DNA of 5,440 bases from Alphaproteobacteria bacterium (lineage in GTDB: Bacteria; Pseudomonadota; Alphaproteobacteria; CACIAM-22H2), in the NCBI GenBank assembly GCA_016869415.1, contig VGEI01000258.1, positions 1 through 5,440 of the forward strand. The letters run 5' to 3'. Shown here in pieces: positions 1 through 5,440 of this stretch. Position numbers and translations under genes: made by a program. Within the stretch, counting starts at the first letter, position 1; the number at the start of each line of letters is the position of its first letter. The notes beneath the pieces are model-generated. The model saw nothing but the letters and a program-made list of their open reading frames with translations, searched no databases and was not told the origin of the DNA.

Positions 1-1
1 C

Positions 2-391
2 GTCAACGATTTCGGCACCATCATCAACCCGCTGCTGGTCGAGGGCCAGGTGCATGGCGGCGTCGTCCAGGGCATCGGACAGGCATTGCTCGAGATGACG
101 GCCTATAGCGAGGATGGCCAGTTCCTCACCGGCTCCTATCTCGACTATGCGCTGCCGCGCGCCTCGGATTCGCCGCCGATAAGCTTCGTCAGCGAGCCTG
201 CACCGGCGACGACCAATCCGCTGGGTGCGAAAGGCTGCGGCGAGGCCGGTTGTGCGGGAGCACTGCCTTCGGTGATGAACGCGCTGCTCGATGCGTTGCG
301 CGAATACGGCGTGAGCCACATCGACATGCCGGCGACCCCGCAACGCGTCTGGCTGGCGATCCAAGCCGCGCAGCGGGCGAAGGCCGCCTAG
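2..391 (+). CDS. Molybdenum hydroxylase large (molybdopterin-binding) subunit, xanthine/CO dehydrogenase superfamily, C-terminal fragment
   Basis: This is the last 129 codons of a protein whose start lies left of the window; the frame is open from base 2 to a TAG stop. Fragment residues 16-31 (QVHGGVVQGIGQALLE) match the conserved QxxGGxxQGIGxALxE stretch of aerobic molybdenum hydroxylase large subunits. Residues 75-83 (GAKGCGEAG) carry the GxGEAG motif; Glu81 of the fragment aligns with the active-site glutamate beside the molybdenum (Glu1261 in bovine xanthine dehydrogenase). The family binds the Mo-pyranopterin cofactor and hydroxylates purines, aldehydes, aromatic heterocycles or CO, usually with FAD and 2Fe-2S partner subunits or domains, which would lie upstream. 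The substrate-selective residues are outside the window, so the substrate cannot be called. The YqeB-type gene 16 bp downstream supports a molybdenum hydroxylase operon. Family assignment is firm; specificity is unknown. Confidence 0.93.
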   Translation, partial: VNDFGTIINPLLVEGQVHGGVVQGIGQALLEMTAYSEDGQFLTGSYLDYALPRASDSPPISFVSEPAPATTNPLGAKGCGEAGCAGALPSVMNALLDALREYGVSHIDMPATPQRVWLAIQAAQRAKAA

Positions 392-407
392 CCGAGGTGC
401 ATGACCG

Positions 408-1199
408 ATGCGCTGCCTCGTCCGCGGCATCGGCGATGTGGGCTCAGCCGTGGCGCAGGCGCTGCAGGGTGCGGGGCATGAGGTGGCGATGCACGACATC
501 CCGACGCCGACCGCCCATCGCCGGGGCATGGCCTTCGTCGACGCGATGTTCGACGGCCGGTCCATGCTGGCTGGCGCAGAGGCGCTCAAGGTTACGTCCG
601 CTTCGGACGTGCTGGGCCTCTGGGCCAAGGGCCGGGCGATCGCCGTCTGCGCGAGTGATTTTGCGGATCTTCAGGCACTGGCGGCGTGGGATGTGCTGGT
701 CGACGCGCGGATGCGAAAACGGGCCCGTCCGGAGGACCAGCGCCGGCTGGCGGGGCTGACGATCGGGCTGGGACCGGGCTTCACCGCCGGCGAAAACTGT
801 CACCTGGCCGTGGAGACCGGCTGGGATAACCTCGGAACCGTGATCGAGGCAGGCAGCACGGCGCCGTTGCGCGGCGAGCCACGGACGATCCTCGGCCATG
901 CCCGCGACCGGCTGATCTACGCGCCCTGCGCCGGGGTCTTCACCAGCACGCGCCGCATCGGCGAGGCAGTCCGGCAGGGCGAAATCGTCGCGACCATCGG
1001 GGGTCAGGCACTGGAGGCGCCGCTGAGCGGCATCCTTCGCGGACTCACCCGCAGCGGCGTCCCGGTCGAGGCGGGCACGAAGGTCGTGGAGATCGATCCG
1101 CGCGGCGACCCGGCAAGCGCCTTCGGGCTTGGCGAGCGCCCACGGCGTATAGCCGAGGCGGTGCTCCGCATTCTCTCGCATCCGCCCCGCCGGAACTGA
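408..1199 (+). CDS. yqeB: YqeB/EF2563-family molybdenum hydroxylase accessory protein
   Basis: A 263-residue protein of the family annotated as selenium-dependent molybdenum hydroxylase maturation protein (YqeB/EF2563). The N-terminus (residues 5-16, VRGIGDVGSAVA) is a glycine-rich Rossmann-like turn with Gly7, Gly9 and Gly12, followed by a typical PTAHRR segment (34-39). The middle has LGPGFTAGENCHLAVET (121-137), and the C-terminal half (about 184-232) has a small beta-barrel pattern resembling a biotinyl/lipoyl module but without the modified lysine, ending in EIDPRG (228-233). I infer a role in finishing or inserting the molybdenum cofactor of the hydroxylase encoded just upstream; the biochemical activity of the family is poorly defined. 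The ATG at 408 is chosen because GAGGTG at 394-399 sits 8 nt upstream and the protein then begins directly at the conserved glycine-rich segment; the ATG at 401 is in another frame. No selenium-metabolism gene is visible, so dependence on selenium is not implied here. Confidence 0.85.
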   Translation: MRCLVRGIGDVGSAVAQALQGAGHEVAMHDIPTPTAHRRGMAFVDAMFDGRSMLAGAEALKVTSASDVLGLWAKGRAIAVCASDFADLQALAAWDVLVDARMRKRARPEDQRRLAGLTIGLGPGFTAGENCHLAVETGWDNLGTVIEAGSTAPLRGEPRTILGHARDRLIYAPCAGVFTSTRRIGEAVRQGEIVATIGGQALEAPLSGILRGLTRSGVPVEAGTKVVEIDPRGDPASAFGLGERPRRIAEAVLRILSHPPRRN

Positions 1200-1214
1200 C
1201 CTGACCTGCTCCGC
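1200..1214. other. 15-bp convergent junction between yqeB and serA
   Basis: The yqeB TGA on the plus strand and the serA TAA on the minus strand face each other across only 15 bp. These bases contain a short direct repeat (ctgacctgacctg, 1196-1208) but no GC-rich hairpin with a U-tract on either strand. Transcripts from both sides must therefore end inside the opposing gene or by a factor-dependent mechanism. Confidence 0.6.
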
Positions 1215-2792
1215 TTAGAACGTGAGCGCGTTTGCCCTCACTACATGAGGCAATGCCCGCACCTTGGCGAGCACGGAATCGCTCAAAGGCTGATCGACGA
1301 GCACCAGGCAGATCGCATCGCCGCCGGTCTCGAGGCGCCCCATATGAAAGGTGGCGATGTTAATCGCGGCATCGCCGAGCGTACGGCCGAGATTGCCCAC
1401 GAACCCGGGCTTGTCCTGGTTGCGGATGTAGAGAGTGTGCGGCGCGAACTCGGCCTCGATGGCGATCTCGTCGATCTCCACCACGCGAGGGCGGTCCTTA
1501 CCGAGGAGTGAGCCCGCGACCAGACGCGGCCGGTCGTCGCAGTCGACCGTCACCCGGATCAGTGTCTGATAGTCGACGGCGCGGTCGTGCTGGATCTCGG
1601 TGACGGCGATGTTGCGCTGCCGCGCCAGGACCGGCGCGTTCACCATATTCACGGTCTCGAGCTGCGGCGCCAGCAGCCCGGTCAGCACGCAGGCCGTCAG
1701 CGGCTTGGCGTTGAGCTTGGAGGCGTGGCCTTCGTACTCGATGCGCACGGCCTTAATCTCGCAGGTCGCCAGCTGACCGATGAAGCTGCCGATATTCTTG
1801 GCCAGGGTCATATAGGGCCGCAGCTTGGGGGCATCCTCGGCAGAGACCGACGGCATGTTGACGGCGTTGACCACGGCACCCGTCAACAGGAAATCGGAGA
1901 TCTGCTCGGCGACCTGGAGAGCCACGTTCTCCTGCGCCTCGCTGGTCGAGGCGCCGAGATGTGGCGTGCACACCACATCATCCCGGCCGAAGAGCGGGCT
2001 CGACTTTGGCGGTTCCACCGGAAAAACGTCCAAGCCGACGCCGGCGATCACGCCGGATTCGAGCCCGGCCTTGACGTCCTCCTCGACCAGCAGGCCGCCA
2101 CGGGCGCAATTGATGATGCGGACACCCTTCTTCATCTTGGTGATGGCCTGGGCGTTGATGATATTCTTCGTCGCGTCGGTGAGCGGCGTGTGCAGCGAGA
2201 TGAAATCGGAGCGCGCAAAGAGCGCGTGGAGTTCCACCTTTTCCACGCCCAGGCTCTGGGCACGCTCTGTCGATAGGTACGGGTCGTAAGCGATCACCTT
2301 CATTTTCAGGCCCAGCGCCCGGTTCGCGACGATCGCGCCGATGTTGCCGCAGCCGATGACGCCCAGCGTCTTGCCAGTGACCTCGGTCCCCATGAAGCGC
2401 GACTTCTCCCACTTACCGCCCTGTGTCGAGCGGTCGGCCGCCGGCACCTGCCGGGCGAGAGCGAACATCATGGCAATGGCGTGCTCGGCGGTGGTAATGG
2501 CGTTACCGAACGGAGTGTTCATCACCACGACACCGCGGCCGGTTGCCGCATTGACGTCGACGTTGTCGACACCGATGCCGGCACGGCCGACCACCTTGAG
2601 ATGGCGCGCCTCGGCCAGAACGTCCTTGGTCACCTTCGTGCTCGAACGCACGGCGAGGCCGTCGTAGTTGCCGATGATGGCCTTGAGCTCGTCCGGCTTG
2701 AGACCGGTCTTCACGTCCGTCTCGACGCCGCGCTCCTTGAAAATTTCGACGGCGCGGGGGCTGAGGGAATCGGCGATCAGGACTTTAGGCAT
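1215..2792 (-). CDS. serA: D-3-phosphoglycerate dehydrogenase, long form with ACT domain
   Basis: A 525-residue cytoplasmic enzyme that oxidises 3-phosphoglycerate to 3-phosphohydroxypyruvate with NAD+, the first step of phosphorylated serine synthesis. The order is: a split substrate-binding domain (about 1-100 and 285-315), a Rossmann NAD domain with GCGNIG (Gly147, Gly149, Gly152) and the adenosine-binding Asp170, an intervening domain (about 318-445), and a C-terminal ACT domain (about 452-525). The expected catalytic residues of D-2-hydroxyacid dehydrogenases are present: Arg231 in NCARGG, Glu260 in FPVEP and His278 in TPHLG. Length matches the roughly 525-530 residues of type-1 enzymes. 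The ATG at 2792 is chosen because MPKVLIAD is the usual family start and AAGGA lies 8 nt upstream; the same frame stays open for 139 more codons across the end of serC, but that extension has no family resemblance. It follows serC by 64 bp, probably in one transcript. The ACT domain could allow feedback by serine, but this cannot be shown from sequence alone. Confidence 0.96.
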   Translation of the reverse strand: MPKVLIADSLSPRAVEIFKERGVETDVKTGLKPDELKAIIGNYDGLAVRSSTKVTKDVLAEARHLKVVGRAGIGVDNVDVNAATGRGVVVMNTPFGNAITTAEHAIAMMFALARQVPAADRSTQGGKWEKSRFMGTEVTGKTLGVIGCGNIGAIVANRALGLKMKVIAYDPYLSTERAQSLGVEKVELHALFARSDFISLHTPLTDATKNIINAQAITKMKKGVRIINCARGGLLVEEDVKAGLESGVIAGVGLDVFPVEPPKSSPLFGRDDVVCTPHLGASTSEAQENVALQVAEQISDFLLTGAVVNAVNMPSVSAEDAPKLRPYMTLAKNIGSFIGQLATCEIKAVRIEYEGHASKLNAKPLTACVLTGLLAPQLETVNMVNAPVLARQRNIAVTEIQHDRAVDYQTLIRVTVDCDDRPRLVAGSLLGKDRPRVVEIDEIAIEAEFAPHTLYIRNQDKPGFVGNLGRTLGDAAINIATFHMGRLETGGDAICLVLVDQPLSDSVLAKVRALPHVVRANALTF

Positions 2793-2800
2793 GGCACGGA

Positions 2801-2805
2801 TCCTT
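2801..2805 (-). promoter_or_regulatory. serA ribosome binding site
   Basis: AAGGA on the minus strand lies 8 nt before the ATG at 2792. It decides the serA start against the much longer open frame reaching 3209. Unlike the serC site, it is not inside an obvious strong hairpin. Confidence 0.75.
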
Positions 2806-2856
2806 GAAACGGTATTGGCGCCGACGACAATGTCGGGCCGGAGAGAGCTCAGGGGC

Positions 2857-4029
2857 CTAGGCCGCCTTGGCTGCAGGTCTCGCCTGGGCGTAGGCCCAGT
2901 CGAGCCAGGGGAAGAGCGCTTCGAGATCGCGCGTTTCGACTGTGGCGCCCGCCCAGATACGCAGCCCCGGCGGTGCATCGCGATAGGCGTCGATGTCGTA
3001 GGCCACCTTCTCCCCCTCGAGCAGTTCCACCAGCTTCTTGGACACTGTGGCACGGGCCTCGGCATCGAGCTTGGCCACGGCCGGATCGACGATGGTAAGG
3101 CACACCGAGGTGCAAGAGCGGATCGCCTTATCGGCGGCCAGGAATCCGGCCCATCCGGCGCGCGCCGCCCATCTCTCGATCGTCGCGAGATTGGCCTCCG
3201 AGCGAGCAACTAGCGCCGACAGACCGCCGATGCGCTCAGCCCATTTGAGGGCATCGAGCTGATCCTCGACGGCGAGCATCGATGGCGTGTTGATCGTCTC
3301 GCCCTTGAACAGGCCCTCGATCAGCTTGCCGCCCTGAGTCAGGCGGAAGATCTTCGGCATCGGCCAGGGCGGCGTATAGCTCAGTAGCCGCTCCACCGCC
3401 CGTGGGCTCAGGACGAGCATGCCATGCTGCGCCTCGCCGCCCAGCACCTTTTGCCACGACCAGGTGGTGACATCGAGCTTGTCCCAGGGTAGCCCCATGG
3501 CGAAAGCCGCAGAGGTCGCGTCGCAGATCGTCAGGCCTTCACGGTTGGCGGAGATCCAATCGCCGTTCGGCACCCGCACACCCGACGTCGTGCCGTTCCA
3601 GGTGAAGACCAAATCGCGGTCAGATTTGACCTGCGAGAGATCTGGCAACTGACCGTAGGGCGCTTCGAAGGTGCGGACGTCCTTGAGCTTCAGCTGTTTG
3701 ATCACGTCGGTGACCCAACCAGCACCGAAACTCTCCCAGGTCAGCAGATCGACGCCTCGCGCACCGAGCAGCGACCACAGGGCCATCTCGACCGCACCCG
3801 TATCGGAGGCCGGCACGATGCCGATGCGGTAGTCCTTGGGGATATCCAGGATGGCACGCGTTCGGTCGATCAGCTCGCCGAGCTTGGCCTTGCCCAACTT
3901 CGAGCGATGCGAGCGCCCCAGCGCGGCATCGGCAAGCAGGGCGAGCGTCCAACCGGGACGCTTGGCACAGGGGCCTGAAGAGAAATGAGGGAAATGCGGC
4001 CGTACGGCCGGTTTGGCAATCGCTGTCAT
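2857..4029 (-). CDS. serC: Phosphoserine aminotransferase, alphaproteobacterial type
   Basis: A 390-residue PLP enzyme (fold-type I, class V aminotransferase) that transfers an amino group from glutamate to 3-phosphohydroxypyruvate, giving O-phosphoserine; family members can also act on the related intermediate of vitamin B6 synthesis. Near the N-terminus is FSSGPCAKRPG (16-26) followed by GRSHRS (38-43). The cofactor aspartate is expected at Asp170 in CDATSA, and the Schiff-base lysine at Lys194 in SWQKVLGGE. NTPSM (247-251) matches the conserved asparagine-threonine pair that contacts PLP phosphate from the partner subunit. Sequence style and length fit the divergent SerC branch seen in alphaproteobacteria and some archaea, rather than the roughly 360-residue E. 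coli type. The ATG at 4029 is supported by AAGGAAG 7 nt upstream. It is the first gene of a serC-serA unit, with its own promoter and a structured leader. Confidence 0.95.
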   Translation of the reverse strand: MTAIAKPAVRPHFPHFSSGPCAKRPGWTLALLADAALGRSHRSKLGKAKLGELIDRTRAILDIPKDYRIGIVPASDTGAVEMALWSLLGARGVDLLTWESFGAGWVTDVIKQLKLKDVRTFEAPYGQLPDLSQVKSDRDLVFTWNGTTSGVRVPNGDWISANREGLTICDATSAAFAMGLPWDKLDVTTWSWQKVLGGEAQHGMLVLSPRAVERLLSYTPPWPMPKIFRLTQGGKLIEGLFKGETINTPSMLAVEDQLDALKWAERIGGLSALVARSEANLATIERWAARAGWAGFLAADKAIRSCTSVCLTIVDPAVAKLDAEARATVSKKLVELLEGEKVAYDIDAYRDAPPGLRIWAGATVETRDLEALFPWLDWAYAQARPAAKAA

Positions 4030-4033
4030 GGTC

Positions 4034-4079
4034 GCTCTTCCTTTCAGAAGAGCCGGAACCCGTTGGGAGGTTCTGGCCC
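4034..4079 (-). ncRNA. serC leader RNA, two-hairpin element resembling the serC RNA motif
   Basis: Read on the minus strand, the leader folds into two adjacent hairpins. Hairpin 1 (4077-4052) pairs GCC-A-GAACC with GGUUC-C-GGC around an 8-nt loop, with one A-C mismatch. Hairpin 2 (4053-4034) is a perfect 7-bp stem, GCUCUUC with GAAGAGC, around a UGAAAG loop. The Shine-Dalgarno bases AAGGAAG (4043-4037) lie in the loop and 3' arm, so hairpin 2 should block ribosome loading on serC, whose ATG is only 4 nt beyond the stem. No U-tract follows, so it does not look like a terminator. Position, operon content and shape match what I remember of the alphaproteobacterial serC motif (Rfam RF00517). The hairpins are seen directly; family membership is from memory, and the regulatory signal is unknown to me. 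Confidence 0.8.
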
Positions 4080-4086
4080 GGCGCCG

Positions 4087-4115
4087 CTTATAAGGATGCG
4101 GTCCTCACCGGGCAA
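4087..4115 (-). promoter_or_regulatory. Sigma-70-like promoter of serC-serA
   Basis: On the minus strand, TTGCCC (4115-4110) and TATAAG (4092-4087) are separated by exactly 17 bp, close to the housekeeping promoter consensus of alphaproteobacteria. An AT-rich patch (GAAATTTTT, 4127-4119) lies just upstream of the -35 box. Transcription would be expected to start near 4082-4079, at or just before the first base of the leader hairpins, giving a 5' leader of about 50 nt. No start-site data are available from sequence alone. Confidence 0.75.
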
Positions 4116-4138
4116 GGAAAAATTTCGGAAAGGAGCAG

Positions 4139-4597
4139 CTACCCGCGGCGCCGTTTCACCACAATGATGAATATGCCGGTGAGCACCGGCTCCTTCTTCT
4201 GGTTGAGCACCGTCAGCGCGTATTTGACCACGCCGCGGTCGGGCTTCGACTTGGAGGGCGTCACCTCGGTAATCTCGGCGATCGAGCGCAGCGTGTCGCC
4301 CGGCCGCACCGGCCGCAGCCAGCGCAGTTCGTCAATGCCGACACCGCCGAGATTGGCTGTGGTGATGAAGCCAGTGCCGTAGAGAATGCGAAAACCGGCT
4401 GCCAGGGTCTGAAAGCCGCTGGCGATCAGACCGCTGTGGATCGTCTGCTTCGCCGCGTCCGCGTCGATATGAAACGGCTGCGGGTCGTAGCGCTGGGCGA
4501 AGCCCATGATGTCGGCTTCGCTCAGCGTGTAGCCGGTCGGCGTCTCGAAACGGTCGCCGGGCTTCAGATCTTCGAGATAGTTGTCGACCTCGCGCAT
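4139..4597 (-). CDS. MaoC-family dehydratase (single hot-dog domain)
   Basis: A 152-residue protein with one complete MaoC-type hot-dog domain. The hydratase-2 active-site segment is at 37-61: YDPQPFHID, with candidate catalytic Asp38 and His43, followed by HSGLIASG (54-61) forming the turn into the long central helix. RPVRPGDTL (95-103) is the usual substrate-pocket strand motif. Such proteins add or remove water across the double bond of (R)-3-hydroxyacyl-CoA or related CoA esters and usually act as dimers; the substrate cannot be told here. The ATG at 4597 follows the dehydrogenase stop by 9 bp and lies in the same frame as that gene, with the upstream TGA as the only in-frame stop between them. 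The Shine-Dalgarno signal is weak (UGAG only), suggesting translational coupling; an ATG at 4605 is out of frame and opens only a very short peptide. The pair is probably co-transcribed. Confidence 0.88.
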   Translation of the reverse strand: MREVDNYLEDLKPGDRFETPTGYTLSEADIMGFAQRYDPQPFHIDADAAKQTIHSGLIASGFQTLAAGFRILYGTGFITTANLGGVGIDELRWLRPVRPGDTLRSIAEITEVTPSKSKPDRGVVKYALTVLNQKKEPVLTGIFIIVVKRRRG

Positions 4598-4606
4598 GTC
4601 AGCATC

Positions 4607-5440
4607 TCAGAGGGCTTCGGCGATCGCCTTGCCCATCTCGGAGGTTTTCGTCTTGCCCCCGATATCGGGCGTGCGCAGCTTGGTCTCGGCGATGACGGTC
4701 TCGATCGCCTTGACCACGGCATCATGCGCCTTGGGGTAACCCAGATGCTCCAGCATCAGCGCGCCCGACCAGATCTGGCCGATGGGATTGGCGATGCCCT
4801 TGCCGGCGATGTCCGGCGCCGAGCCGTGCACGGGCTCGAACATCGAGGGGTATTCCTTTTCCGGGTTGAGGTTGGCGCCCGCCGTGATGCCCACGCCGGC
4901 GGCTACACCCGGCGCCAGATCCGAAAGGATGTCACCGAACAGATTGCTGGCCACGACGACGTCGAACCAGTCCGGGTGGCGCACGAAATGCGAGGTCAGG
5001 ATGTCGATGTGATACTGCGCCGTCTTGATCTTGGGATACTTCCCCGCCATCGCGGCAAAACGCTCATCCCAGTAAGGCATCGAGATCGAGATGCCGTTGG
5101 ATTTGGTGGCCGAGGTCACGTGCTTGCGGCGCCTGGTGGCCTGCTCAAAGGCGTACTTCATCACCCGGTCGCAGCCCTTGCGGGTGAACACGGCCTGCTG
5201 CACCGCCGCCTCGTCCGGCGTGCCGTCGTAGAGTCGACCGCCGATCTGCGAGTATTCACCCTCGACGTTCTCGCGGATGATCAGCATGTCGATGTCCTTG
5301 GGGCCACGACCCTTGAGCGGGCTCTCTAGCCCCTTGAGCAGGCGCACCGGCCGGTAGTTCACGTACTGCATGAAGCCGCGGCGGATGGGCACCAGCAGAC
5401 CCCAGAGCGAGACGTGATCCGAGACGCCAGGATAGCCGAC
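4607..5440 (-). CDS. Tartrate/D-malate-type decarboxylating dehydrogenase (isocitrate/isopropylmalate dehydrogenase family), N-terminus missing
   Basis: The last 277 residues of a beta-decarboxylating NAD(P)-dependent hydroxyacid dehydrogenase; the frame stays open to the right window edge, so the GTG at 5392 is internal, not the start. Fragment residues 7-33 (SDHVSLWGLL, then QYVNYRPVR) match the substrate-binding arginine region of tartrate/D-malate dehydrogenases. RENVEGEYS (56-64) carries another substrate arginine, ATKSNG (111-116) holds the catalytic Lys113, HIDILTS (144-150) and NLFGDILSDL (166-175) supply the metal-binding aspartates Asp146, Asp170 and Asp174, and FEPVHGSAPDIAGKGIANP (201-219) is the cofactor-binding stretch. 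Roughly 80 N-terminal residues should be missing against a family length near 355. GEYS and the NYRPVR form favour the tartrate/D-malate branch over LeuB, but substrate calls in this family are unreliable. Members oxidise and decarboxylate D-malate, tartrate or 3-isopropylmalate with a divalent metal. It is followed 9 bp later by the MaoC gene. Confidence 0.9.
   Translation of the reverse strand, partial: VGYPGVSDHVSLWGLLVPIRRGFMQYVNYRPVRLLKGLESPLKGRGPKDIDMLIIRENVEGEYSQIGGRLYDGTPDEAAVQQAVFTRKGCDRVMKYAFEQATRRRKHVTSATKSNGISISMPYWDERFAAMAGKYPKIKTAQYHIDILTSHFVRHPDWFDVVVASNLFGDILSDLAPGVAAGVGITAGANLNPEKEYPSMFEPVHGSAPDIAGKGIANPIGQIWSGALMLEHLGYPKAHDAVVKAIETVIAETKLRTPDIGGKTKTSEMGKAIAEAL

Noticed and set aside
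444..1181. Minus-strand open frame of 245 codons opposite the YqeB-family gene.
   Set aside because: Shadow of a clearly conserved gene; composition is Arg/Ala-rich and no motif is recognisable.
1587..2276. Plus-strand open frame of 229 codons opposite serA.
   Set aside because: Antisense to the conserved SerA domains, with no recognisable motif or convincing ribosome binding site.
2821..2836. Small inverted repeat (CCGAC, 6-nt gap, GTCGG) in the 64-bp gap between serC and serA, considered as a terminator or processing site.
   Set aside because: Only 5 bp with no U-tract on the minus strand; expected by chance in GC-rich DNA and not placed over the serA ribosome binding site.
2793..3209. 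139-codon in-frame extension of serA upstream of the ATG at 2792.
   Set aside because: It overlaps the end of serC, is rich in Arg/Pro/Ser typical of a GC-rich shadow frame, and is unlike any SerA N-terminus; the start at 2792 has a good ribosome binding site and the family's usual first residues.
4436..5329. Plus-strand open frame of 297 codons opposite the dehydrogenase and MaoC genes.
   Set aside because: It is antisense to two well-recognised proteins, has Arg/His/Gly-rich low-information composition and crosses their junction; explained by high GC at third codon positions.
5390..5392. GTG as the start of a 261-residue dehydrogenase.
   Set aside because: The frame continues without a stop to the window edge and the upstream residues (including SDHVSLWGLL) are conserved in the family, so the gene is cut by the window instead.

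Overview
The window is about 5.4 kb of GC-rich, tightly packed bacterial DNA that looks like ordinary chromosome from an alphaproteobacterium. Two things point there: the phosphoserine aminotransferase is of the divergent type found in alphaproteobacteria, and its 5' leader looks like the serC RNA motif described from that class. The genus cannot be fixed from this sequence. I see no insertion sequence, phage gene, CRISPR array, tRNA or rRNA.

Layout. Plus strand, left end (2-1199): the C-terminal end of a molybdenum hydroxylase large subunit (xanthine/CO dehydrogenase superfamily), then, 16 bp later, a complete YqeB/EF2563-type accessory protein. This is the tail of a molybdenum hydroxylase operon that begins left of the window. 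Its last gene converges on serA with only 15 bp between the stop codons.

Minus strand, centre (1215-4092): a serC-serA operon, transcribed right to left. It encodes the first two steps of the phosphorylated serine pathway: SerA oxidises 3-phosphoglycerate and SerC transaminates the product. The third enzyme, SerB phosphatase, is not in the window. A sigma-70-like promoter (TTGCCC, 17 bp, TATAAG) lies just upstream of a leader of about 50 nt with two hairpins. The hairpin nearest the gene has a perfect 7-bp stem that buries the serC ribosome binding site.

Minus strand, right end (4139-5440): a decarboxylating dehydrogenase of the tartrate/D-malate/isopropylmalate family, cut by the window edge, followed 9 bp later by a single-domain MaoC dehydratase. 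The two are probably co-transcribed. The dehydratase stop codon lies only 23 bp upstream of the serC -35 box, and no convincing terminator separates them.

The most interesting element is the serC leader. It is probably a member of a known but mechanistically unresolved RNA class, not a new system. The rest is housekeeping or catabolic metabolism, and I found no previously undescribed system.
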